DNA from: Alphaproteobacteria bacterium UBA1303
GTDB taxonomy: Bacteria; Pseudomonadota; Alphaproteobacteria; Micropepsales; Micropepsaceae
Direction: 5' to 3'
Assembly (NCBI GenBank): GCA_002307315.1
Contig: DBTZ01000066.1
Coordinates: 1 to 5,128 of the forward strand
DNA: 5,128 bases
The notes below the pieces were generated by a model, which was not told the DNA's origin, searched no databases, and saw only the letters and a list, made by a program, of their open reading frames with translations. This document shows, piece after piece, positions 1 to 5,128 of the stretch. Position 1 is the stretch's first letter. Each line of letters begins with the position of its first letter. The position numbers were made by a program, and so were the translations under genes.

Positions 1-359
1 GCGCGCACGCCAAAGCCCTTTTCGGTGAAGTTGAGGCCGACGCGGGTGTTGCGGCCGATGCCGTCGAATTCGCGCCAGATGATGTGCGAAGTGTCGACCC
101 CGCCCTGCATGATCAAATCTTCGACCAGCCAGCCGATGTCGTTCTCCGGCAACGCGGTGACGACGGACGAACGCTTCTTCCAGCACTTGCGGAAGGCGCG
201 GCAGACATTGTATTCGCCGCCGCCTTCCCACACCTTGAATTCGCGGGCGGTGCGAATGCGGCCGAAGCCGGGATCGAGGCGAAGCATCACTTCGCCGAGC
301 GAGACGACATCCCACTTGGTTTCGGAAGCGGGACGGATTTTCAGGATTTCATCAGCCAT
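1..359 (-). CDS. kdgK: PfkB-family sugar kinase, probable 2-keto-3-deoxygluconate kinase (N-terminal part, cut by window edge)
   Basis: This would be a cytoplasmic kinase that phosphorylates 2-keto-3-deoxygluconate (KDG) to KDPG with ATP. The frame opens at ATG 359-357 (MADEILKIRP) and runs off the window after 119 complete codons, so the catalytic C-terminal half is not visible. The N-terminal PfkB/ribokinase features are present. A first beta strand and glycine (VVSLGEVMLRLDPG, residues 18-31) is followed by the glycine-rich sugar-binding segment with asparagine (EGGGEYNV, 45-52), then VVTALPENDIG (66-76) and a QGGVDTS turn (85-91). Its start is one base after the eda stop codon, and a GGG at 369-367 inside the end of eda can serve as ribosome binding site, so the two are almost certainly co-transcribed and translationally coupled. 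KdgK is preferred because the neighbour encodes the enzyme for its product. Another sugar-acid kinase of the PfkB family remains possible because the ATP-site half is missing. Confidence 0.82.
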   Translation of the reverse strand, partial: MADEILKIRPASETKWDVVSLGEVMLRLDPGFGRIRTAREFKVWEGGGEYNVCRAFRKCWKKRSSVVTALPENDIGWLVEDLIMQGGVDTSHIIWREFDGIGRNTRVGLNFTEKGFGVR

Positions 360-360
360 C

Positions 361-1032
361 TTATTTCCCACGAATTTTCTTGATGATCGCAATGGTCTCG
401 GCGACCTTCTTCTCGATGCCCTTGTAGTCCTTGGCGGCCAAGAGCTCCTTGGTGATCAGCTTGGAGCCGATACCGCTCGCCACAATGCCGGCCTTGTACC
501 ACTTGGTCAGCGATTCCTCGGTGGGATCGACACCGCCGGTCGGCATCAGCTTGGTCCACGGCATCGGCCCGAGAATGTTCTTGACGAAATCGGGGCCGCC
601 GACGCAAGAGCCGGGGAAAATCTTGACGATTTCGCAGCCGAGTTCGTGGGCATAGTTCACTTCCGAAGCCGAACCGCAGCCGGGGCTGTAGGGGACGCAG
701 TGGCGATTGCACACCTTGGCCACTTCCGCGTTCAGCAGCGGGCCAACCACAAAGTTGGCACCGTTGGCGATGTAGAGGCCGGCGGTCGGCGCATCGATGA
801 TGCTGCCCACGCCCATGATGACGGACGGATCGGCCTTGATGAAGTGCTTGTTCACATCCTTGAAGACTTCCCAGGCAAAGTCGCCGCGGTTGGTGAACTC
901 GATAGCCTTGGCGCCGCCGTCGGCGCAGGCCTGAATCACGTTCTTACAGACATCCACATCGGGATGATAGAAAACGGGGATGACCCCCTGCTCCATCATG
1001 GCCGCAAGTACGGCCATCCGGTCCTTAGCCAT
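361..1032 (-). CDS. eda: KDPG / KHG aldolase (2-dehydro-3-deoxy-6-phosphogluconate aldolase)
   Basis: This is a class I aldolase of 223 residues that cleaves KDPG to pyruvate and glyceraldehyde 3-phosphate, the last step of the Entner-Doudoroff and uronate routes. It is cytoplasmic and trimeric in the known family. The length is close to the roughly 210 residues of the family. Visible active-site elements are the general acid/base glutamate in AIEFTNRG (E45, with R49 following), the phosphate-binding SPGCGS (116-121), the Schiff-base lysine in VKIFPG (K137) and PTGGVDP (164-170). Compared with my memory of E. coli Eda, the form with TNRGDFA, VCNRHCVPYSPGCGS and GPMPWTKLMPTGGVDP resembles aldolases I associate with Bacteroidetes sugar-acid loci. 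The ATG at 1032-1030 is supported by AGGGAG at 1048-1043, ten bases upstream. It is the first gene of a probable eda-kdgK operon whose promoter region carries a palindromic operator. It may also cleave 4-hydroxy-2-oxoglutarate, as family members do. Confidence 0.95.
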   Translation of the reverse strand: MAKDRMAVLAAMMEQGVIPVFYHPDVDVCKNVIQACADGGAKAIEFTNRGDFAWEVFKDVNKHFIKADPSVIMGVGSIIDAPTAGLYIANGANFVVGPLLNAEVAKVCNRHCVPYSPGCGSASEVNYAHELGCEIVKIFPGSCVGGPDFVKNILGPMPWTKLMPTGGVDPTEESLTKWYKAGIVASGIGSKLITKELLAAKDYKGIEKKVAETIAIIKKIRGK

Positions 1033-1040
1033 TTTTCAAG

Positions 1041-1048
1041 CTCTCCCT
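1041..1048 (-). promoter_or_regulatory. Ribosome binding site of eda
   Basis: The minus strand reads AGGGAGAG here, a good Shine-Dalgarno match that ends eight bases before the ATG at 1032-1030. It supports this ATG as the eda start. Confidence 0.7.
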
Positions 1049-1084
1049 AAGATATATGGCGAACTGCTGTGCGCCGGCACCGTT

Positions 1085-1098
1085 TGACACCGGTGACA
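1085..1098. promoter_or_regulatory. Probable LacI-type operator upstream of eda-kdgK
   Basis: The plus strand reads TGACACCGGTGACA, an inverted repeat with a central CG. It differs at one of 14 positions from the perfect palindrome in front of the receptor gene (4572-4585). It lies 53-66 bases upstream of the eda start codon, directly downstream of the best -10 candidate, where a bound repressor would block initiation. The central CG and 14-bp dyad are typical of LacI-family operators. The regulator is not encoded in this window, so its identity is inference. Uronate-responsive LacI-family regulators would fit the gene content. Confidence 0.65.
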
Positions 1099-1099
1099 A

Positions 1100-1128
1100 T
1101 ATGTATCCTGCAAACGTTTAGCCGTTAA
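1100..1128 (-). promoter_or_regulatory. Tentative promoter of eda-kdgK
   Basis: On the minus strand a -35-like TTAACG (1128-1123) is followed after 17 bases by a -10-like TACATA (1105-1100). Both are weak matches to the sigma-70 consensus. The position just upstream of the operator at 1085-1098 is the main reason to prefer it, since initiation would fall inside the operator. An alternative promoter elsewhere between 1033 and 1238 is not excluded. Confidence 0.3.
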
Positions 1129-1238
1129 TAGCGGCCGGTTCTAGACGGTTTTGCCACGGCGCGACAAGAATAGCAAAATGACGCAAGGTAACCGCTATCA
1201 TTCCCGACCGTCACGATAAGATATGCCTTTTCGGCAAG

Positions 1239-1268
1239 AAAAAAGCGCCGGGGATTGCTCCCCGGCGC
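1239..1268 (-). terminator. Rho-independent terminator of the TonB-dependent receptor gene
   Basis: A 10-bp GC-rich stem (1268-1259 pairing with 1254-1245) with a four-base loop is followed on the minus strand by six T residues (1244-1239). It starts about 40 bases after the receptor stop codon. It separates the receptor transcript from eda-kdgK, which therefore needs its own promoter. Confidence 0.9.
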
Positions 1269-1308
1269 CAATTGCGGAATTACGAACCAGAGTAAGAACG
1301 CGTAGGCG

Positions 1309-4300
1309 TTAGTACGTGTACTTCACGCCGGCAAAAATGGTGCTGCCGGTGGTATGGTTTTCCAGCGTACGCCGGTTGTCCTTGTCGATATAGAGATCGG
1401 TACCCTGATTGGTGAGGTTCAAGGCGTCGACGGTGAACATCAGGTTATCGTCAAACTTATACGAAGCCGAGAAATCGATGTTCAGGGACGATTTCGAGAA
1501 GACGCCGTAGTTGAGGGTGTTGACGCCCGAATCGATCATGAAGTGACTGCGGAACGCCCCGGTCAGACGAGCCTGGAAGACGGTATCGTCGTAATAGATC
1601 GTGCCGTTGTAGCTGGTCCGCGACAACCCGGTCAGGTCGGCCTTGTAGTTGATCGTACCGGAATAATAGGTCTGCTGAGCCTGCACGTAGGTCGCGTTGG
1701 CCAACAAACCGAAATTGTCGAACGGATGCGGCAGGAAGTTGAGCTGCTGCTGCCAATTGAGTTCCGCACCGTACAGCGGCGCCCCCTTGGAGTTGACGGT
1801 CTTGCTGAACTTCCATTGCGTATTGGCACCGGCCGAGCAGTTGGTCGTCGCCGCCAAGGTCGTGCCCGAACCGCCGCAAGCACCGATGAACATGGTGATG
1901 TCGCTGGCGGACAGATAGAAGAACTCCGCCGGCGTCTTGCCGTTGATCAGGGTGGTGGCGGCCAGCATGCCGGCAAACGTATTCGAGTAGGAGTACGACT
2001 GCACGATAGAGTCGATGTGCTTGTAGAAGCCGGCCAACGACAACATCGAGCCCTTGGAGAAGTACCATTCGAACGCCAGATCGAGGTTCTTCGACCGCGT
2101 CGGCTTCAGATCGGGGTTGCCGATCGAATACGTCCAGTTGCCGCCCGACACGGCCGCCGAAGCGGTCGGCAGCATGCTGGTAAGGCCGGGACGCGACATC
2201 GCATAGTTGGCATTGAAGCGGACCAGCAGATTCTCGGCCGGCTCGATCACCATGTTGAACGACGGCAAAACGTCGTGATAAGTGCTCGACTGCTTCTTCG
2301 TCACCACGGACTGCGCGCCGGCATCCCAACTGTAACCGGTGCTCGAGCTTTCGGTCAGGATGTAACGGACGCCAATATTGCCGCGCACTGGGATATTCAG
2401 CAACGCCGTATCCCAGGAGGCCTGCGTCCAACCGCCGTAACTGTTTTCGGTAACTTGACCGTTCGCTCCGATGTTGGGTTGGATGCCCATGTGGAACGCG
2501 CCGCAACCGCTGGCGCTGTTGCTTTCGCTGGATGCGCCGGTGGTATCGCAAGTGCCCGCCGCATAGCTATCCGTGAACGGATAATGCGTCGCGCTCTGGT
2601 CCCAAATACCGAAGGCCGAGTTGAACGCCTCGATATTGGGAGTCCACCAAGCAGTAGTCGACCCCTTCGGCGTGTCGATCGCCTTCAGCCTGGTAACCTC
2701 GGCGTACGCCTTCGGATTGGCCAGGAATGCCTTCTGGATCGCGTAGGGAATGACGGTATCCAGATTGGTGTTTCCGCCCATCGACCGCCGCAGATCGATC
2801 GTGTGGTAGCCGTAATTGCGGTAGTCGAGACCGGCCTGCACTTTGAACACGCTGGTAACGTCGTATTCGGTATCGAGCACCGCCGTGCGGAACGAGTTGA
2901 AGTTGTACATCGCCCGTTCGCGGATCTGGGACAGATACCAGCCGCCGGCGCCGTTGGTTTCCGCGGCGTTGGTTGCGTCGGTCAGACCCATCTTGATCAG
3001 CGGGATGGTGCCGTAGCTGTAATCGTATTGATACGGATTGGAGGTCGTACCGGCACCGCTGGTGCAGGTCGACGTCGTACCGCCGTTGACGCAGCCGTAG
3101 TCGGCGGTGATCGTCGTCTGGATCGGGTTGCGGTGATGCGATTCCGACCAGCCGAGCAATGCATGGATCTTGAACTGCTCGCTGAAGCTGTGCGTGCCGT
3201 CCGCCGTCACCTGCATGAAGCGGGTGTCGAGGTGATCCAGGCGATGCTCGGTGCGCAGGCCGACATTGGTCAGATCGGCACGGGCGAGATCGTTGTTGCT
3301 GGTGTCGATGTCATCCGCCGAATAGTTGATGAGACCGATCGAGTGGGTATAGAGTTGCACCGCGGAGATCGCACCGGCGGCGGCTGTGGTCACCGTGCTG
3401 CACGGCGAATCGTCGTAATACTTGCAGTAGGTGCCGCTGTTGACCGTCGGATACTTCGTCGAACCGCTGGTCTTCGCCTGGCTGAGCGCATAGGACTCCA
3501 TATAACGCTCGTGACGGATCTGCTTGAAATCGGCGAACATCGCGTCGACGGTGAACAGGGTATTGTCGTCGGGCTGCCACTGCACCGAACCGGTCAGGCC
3601 AAGACGCTTGCTCTGCAGCGTGAGCGCGACGTAACGCGGAAAGCGCGGCCGGAAGGCGGCGTTGGCGGTGGTGAAATCGGTACCGCTGGTCAAGCCGTTC
3701 ACGCTGGCAAACTGATAATCCGAACTCGCAGTGGTGCCGGTGTTCTTGTCGCTGACCCAACGGCCGTTGTCCGAACCCTCTTCCAGCGTATTGGTAACGC
3801 TATAGGCGCCGGAAACCAACACGCCGAACCGCCCGCCCAGGAAGGTATTGGAGGCGAGCATGGCGACGCGCGGGTTCGATTGGCCGGCATAGGTGCCGAA
3901 GCCCCACTGGCCGGAGGTCGTGAACAAAAATCCGGAATGGTCGAACGGATGACCGGTATGCAGATCCACCGTCGCGCCCAGCGAGCCCTCTTCCAATTCG
4001 GCCGACGCCGACTTGTGAATGGTCAGTGCGCTGAACAATTCCGACGCGAAGACGTTGAAGTCGAAGCCGCGGCCGCGGTTGGTGCCGCCGCCGGAGGTGT
4101 TGGTGTCCTGACCGCCGGTGGTGGTCAGCGCTTCCATTCCGTTGATCTTAACCCGGGTAAACTGCGCGCCAAGACCGCGCACCGTGACCTCGCGGCCTTC
4201 GCCCGATTCACGGGTGATGGCGACGCCGGGGATGCGCTGCAGCGATTCGGACACGTTCATGTCGGGGAACTTGGCGATGTCTTCCGCCATGATCGAGTCG

Positions 4301-4494
4301 GACGCATTGAGCGTGTTGCGCTTCATATCGAGCGCTTTTTCCAGACTGGCCCTAAAGCCGGTCACGGTGACGGTTTCAATCGCACCATCGTCCTGCGCAT
4401 AGGCAGCGCCGGCACCGACGATCGACAACAACGCCAACGCCGAAACGCCGACCTTCAACGACGAAGATGCAAGTAGAGTCCTGGTTGACTTCAC
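1309..4494 (-). CDS. TonB-dependent outer-membrane receptor, probable oligosaccharide (uronate) transporter
   Basis: This is a complete outer-membrane active transporter of about 1061 residues, driven by TonB-ExbB-ExbD. From the proposed GTG start (residue 1) it shows a signal peptide (KSTRTLL, hydrophobic VGVSALALLSIVGAGAA, cleavage likely after AYA at 33), a TonB box ETVTVTG (40-46), then the plug domain. The plug carries DIAKFPDMNVSESLQRIPGV (72-91), the VRGLG motif (105-109) and KINGME (116-121). A long 22-strand-type barrel follows and ends in an aromatic C-terminus (KYTY). The sequence style fits the large TonB-dependent receptor subfamily of Xanthomonas and Caulobacter relatives. There is no N-terminal signalling (STN) or carboxypeptidase-like domain. 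Eight cysteines occur in four close pairs in the barrel. The gene sits between kduD and eda-kdgK and shares an operator with eda-kdgK, which suggests import of pectin- or alginate-derived oligomers. The substrate is inferred from context only. The frame stays open upstream to a TTG at 4545, but the GTG has a far better ribosome binding site. Confidence 0.95.
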   Translation of the reverse strand: MKSTRTLLASSSLKVGVSALALLSIVGAGAAYAQDDGAIETVTVTGFRASLEKALDMKRNTLNASDSIMAEDIAKFPDMNVSESLQRIPGVAITRESGEGREVTVRGLGAQFTRVKINGMEALTTTGGQDTNTSGGGTNRGRGFDFNVFASELFSALTIHKSASAELEEGSLGATVDLHTGHPFDHSGFLFTTSGQWGFGTYAGQSNPRVAMLASNTFLGGRFGVLVSGAYSVTNTLEEGSDNGRWVSDKNTGTTASSDYQFASVNGLTSGTDFTTANAAFRPRFPRYVALTLQSKRLGLTGSVQWQPDDNTLFTVDAMFADFKQIRHERYMESYALSQAKTSGSTKYPTVNSGTYCKYYDDSPCSTVTTAAAGAISAVQLYTHSIGLINYSADDIDTSNNDLARADLTNVGLRTEHRLDHLDTRFMQVTADGTHSFSEQFKIHALLGWSESHHRNPIQTTITADYGCVNGGTTSTCTSGAGTTSNPYQYDYSYGTIPLIKMGLTDATNAAETNGAGGWYLSQIRERAMYNFNSFRTAVLDTEYDVTSVFKVQAGLDYRNYGYHTIDLRRSMGGNTNLDTVIPYAIQKAFLANPKAYAEVTRLKAIDTPKGSTTAWWTPNIEAFNSAFGIWDQSATHYPFTDSYAAGTCDTTGASSESNSASGCGAFHMGIQPNIGANGQVTENSYGGWTQASWDTALLNIPVRGNIGVRYILTESSSTGYSWDAGAQSVVTKKQSSTYHDVLPSFNMVIEPAENLLVRFNANYAMSRPGLTSMLPTASAAVSGGNWTYSIGNPDLKPTRSKNLDLAFEWYFSKGSMLSLAGFYKHIDSIVQSYSYSNTFAGMLAATTLINGKTPAEFFYLSASDITMFIGACGGSGTTLAATTNCSAGANTQWKFSKTVNSKGAPLYGAELNWQQQLNFLPHPFDNFGLLANATYVQAQQTYYSGTINYKADLTGLSRTSYNGTIYYDDTVFQARLTGAFRSHFMIDSGVNTLNYGVFSKSSLNIDFSASYKFDDNLMFTVDALNLTNQGTDLYIDKDNRRTLENHTTGSTIFAGVKYTY

Positions 4495-4496
4495 TG

Positions 4497-4506
4497 TTCC
4501 CTCCCT
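4497..4506 (-). promoter_or_regulatory. Ribosome binding site that decides the receptor start (GTG 4494-4492)
   Basis: The minus strand reads AGGGAGGGAA followed by CA and then GTG at 4494-4492. The GGAGG core (4504-4500) is five bases from the GTG, which is ideal spacing. The in-frame ATG at 4512-4510 and the further upstream ATG and TTG codons have no comparable site. Starting at the GTG gives a normal signal peptide beginning with KSTRTLL rather than an arginine-rich extension of 17 residues. Confidence 0.8.
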
Positions 4507-4555
4507 GGCCATCGTCCGACGACGCATTTCCATGCTGCCAAACAACGGCGATATG

Positions 4556-4586
4556 TTTATCTTCTACAGTCTGACACCGGTGTCAA
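4556..4586 (-). promoter_or_regulatory. Candidate promoter of the receptor gene
   Basis: A perfect -35 hexamer TTGACA (4586-4581) overlaps the operator. A -10-like GATAAA (4561-4556) follows after 19 bases, which is longer than the optimum; AAGATA at 17 bases is a poorer match. Initiation would fall near 4549 and give a leader of about 55 bases before the GTG start. This would leave the upstream TTG and ATG codons at the extreme 5' end of the RNA. Overlap of the -35 with the palindrome suggests direct repression. Confidence 0.45.
4572..4585. promoter_or_regulatory. Perfect 14-bp palindromic operator (LacI-type) upstream of the receptor
   Basis: The sequence TGACACCGGTGTCA is a perfect dyad centred on CG and lies 78-91 bases upstream of the GTG start. 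A near-identical copy precedes eda (1085-1098) and a degenerate copy lies 24 bp away (4596-4609). Recurrence in front of two functionally linked transcription units makes a true regulatory site very likely. The central CG and length fit LacI-family binding sites; the binding protein is not in the window. Confidence 0.75.
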
Positions 4587-4595
4587 ACACAAGTA

Positions 4596-4609
4596 TGCCA
4601 CCGGTGTCC
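4596..4609. promoter_or_regulatory. Second, degenerate operator copy upstream of the receptor
   Basis: The sequence TGCCACCGGTGTCC matches the perfect palindrome at 12 of 14 positions and keeps the central ACCGGTGTC core intact. Its centre lies 24 bp from the centre of the first site. It may be an auxiliary site for cooperative binding, or a decayed duplicate. Confidence 0.5.
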
Positions 4610-4763
4610 TAACCCGATAGTAGACCAAAGCTAGGGTTCTCCACAATCCCTCGCCCCCGGCCGATGGCGCAATGAAGTCGACGTGATGCCATTTTGTCAC
4701 ATTGAAAATGCCGAACGGATGGGAACGGCGACACAACAAAGTATGACCGATAACCAACGGGTC
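4610..4763. other. Intergenic stretch with no recognised feature
   Basis: This is the unexplained part of the 326-base gap between the receptor start and the kduD stop. The rest of that gap holds the receptor leader, promoter and operators (4495-4609) and the kduD terminator (4764-4800). I see no convincing gene, RNA structure or repeat here. A minus-strand open frame of 66 codons (4757-4557) crosses the operators, has no ribosome binding site I can see and resembles no protein I know. Confidence 0.6.
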
Positions 4764-4800
4764 AAAAAAGAAACGGGGCGCACATGCGCCCCGCTTTTTT
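4764..4800 (-). terminator. Rho-independent terminator of kduD (symmetrical, could work both ways)
   Basis: A GC-rich hairpin (4774-4793, about eight to nine paired bases around a short ACAT loop) follows the kduD stop by about 28 bases. On the minus strand it is followed by TTTCTTTTTT (4773-4764). The plus strand also has six T residues right after the hairpin (4795-4800), so the structure is bidirectional in form, although no plus-strand gene is seen to use it. Confidence 0.9.
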
Positions 4801-4820
4801 AGTTTCGATGTCGGGAGAAA

Positions 4821-5128
4821 TCAGCGCGCCAGCCAGCCGCCGTCGACCGGGATGATCGCGCCGTGCAGGTAGTCCGCCGCGCTCGATGCCAGGAACACCG
4901 CGGTGCCGCCGACATCCGCCGGGGTACCCCAGCGGCCGGCCGGAATGCGGCCGAGAATCTCGGCACTGCGGTCTTCGTCGGCGCGCAGTTGCTTGGTGTT
5001 GTTGGTCGCCATGTAGCCGGGAGCGATGGCGTTGACGTTGATGTTCTTCGACGCCCACTCGTTGGCCAAAAGGCGGGTGATGCCCGCCGCGCCGCTCTTG
5101 GAGGCGGTGTAGCTCGGCACCCGGATGC
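4821..5128 (-). CDS. kduD: KduD-like short-chain dehydrogenase, probable 2-dehydro-3-deoxy-D-gluconate 5-dehydrogenase (C-terminal part, cut by window edge)
   Basis: This would be a cytoplasmic NAD(P)-dependent enzyme of the SDR family interconverting 2,5-diketo-3-deoxygluconate and KDG in breakdown of unsaturated uronates. The visible 101 residues run from the window edge to TGA at 4823-4821, so the N-terminal Rossmann half and the start are missing; the whole protein is normally about 250 residues. The catalytic YxxxK is seen in PSYTASKSG. The segments NEWASKNINVNAIAPGYMAT, NNTKQLRADEDRSAEIL, GRIPAGRWGTP and the end VDGGWLAR match my memory of E. coli KduD nearly residue for residue, which goes well beyond generic SDR likeness. 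A GTG occurs just inside the window (5120-5118), but it encodes the valine before the catalytic segment and is not a start. Its product feeds KdgK and Eda encoded further along the same strand. A related 2-deoxygluconate 3-dehydrogenase activity is possible, since this enzyme has carried both names. Confidence 0.9.
   Translation of the reverse strand, partial: IRVPSYTASKSGAAGITRLLANEWASKNINVNAIAPGYMATNNTKQLRADEDRSAEILGRIPAGRWGTPADVGGTAVFLASSAADYLHGAIIPVDGGWLAR

Noticed and set aside
25..1050. Plus-strand open frame of 341 codons opposite kdgK and eda
   Set aside because: It spans two well-supported minus-strand genes and the gap between them, and shows only low-complexity composition with no family resemblance.
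1224..1236. Small hairpin TGCC-loop-GGCA just past the receptor terminator
   Set aside because: The stem is only four bases and is not followed by a T tract on either strand; the strong terminator next to it explains the region.
1354..4476. Very long plus-strand open frame (1040 codons) opposite the receptor gene
   Set aside because: It is a mirror of the receptor coding strand in GC-rich DNA. Its protein is rich in Arg, Gly, Val and His, has no recognisable domain, and the opposite frame is a clear receptor.
4687..4709. Inverted repeat CATTTT / AAAATG in the gap before the receptor
   Set aside because: The arms are only six bases and AT-rich, the inner bases do not continue the symmetry, and there is no second copy in the window.
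4557..4757. Minus-strand open frame of 66 codons upstream of the receptor
   Set aside because: It runs through the operators and the promoter, lacks a visible ribosome binding site and resembles no protein I know.
4762..5058. Minus-strand open frame of 98 codons overlapping kduD in another frame
   Set aside because: It runs through the kduD terminator, and the kduD frame matches a known enzyme closely.

Overview
All four recognisable genes lie on the minus strand, so transcription runs from high to low coordinates. The window reads as part of a uronate (pectin- or alginate-type) utilisation locus from a Gram-negative bacterium. The outer-membrane receptor belongs to the large TonB-dependent receptor type common in Caulobacterales, Sphingomonadales and Xanthomonadales. 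Together with the moderately GC-rich sequence, this makes an alphaproteobacterium of the Caulobacter/Asticcacaulis kind my best guess. That placement is inference, and nothing in the window proves the genus.

Layout in transcription order: (1) 5126-4821, the C-terminal part of a KduD-like short-chain dehydrogenase, cut by the window edge and closed by a strong hairpin terminator at 4764-4800. (2) A 326-base gap, 4820-4495. Its half next to the receptor carries a perfect 14-bp palindrome, TGACACCGGTGTCA, a second degenerate copy 24 bp away, and a TTGACA promoter element overlapping the palindrome. (3) 4494-1309, a complete TonB-dependent receptor of about 1061 residues that most likely starts at a GTG. 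It has its own terminator at 1239-1268. (4) A 276-base gap with a 13-of-14 match to the same palindrome at 1085-1098. (5) 1032-361, a complete KDPG aldolase (eda). (6) One base further on, 359 to the window edge, the N-terminal third or so of a PfkB-family sugar kinase that is probably 2-keto-3-deoxygluconate kinase (kdgK).

The enzymes form a coherent route. KduD makes 2-keto-3-deoxygluconate (KDG) from the 2,5-diketo intermediate of unsaturated uronate breakdown. KdgK phosphorylates KDG to KDPG. Eda splits KDPG into pyruvate and glyceraldehyde 3-phosphate. The receptor would bring uronate oligosaccharides across the outer membrane. The shared palindrome, with the central CG typical of LacI-family operators, ties the receptor and the eda-kdgK operon into one probable regulon. 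The regulator is not in the window.

I found no RNA genes, mobile elements, CRISPR arrays or clearly novel system. The most useful observations are the shared operator, the predicted uronate role of the receptor, the corrected receptor start, and the paired cysteines in the receptor barrel.
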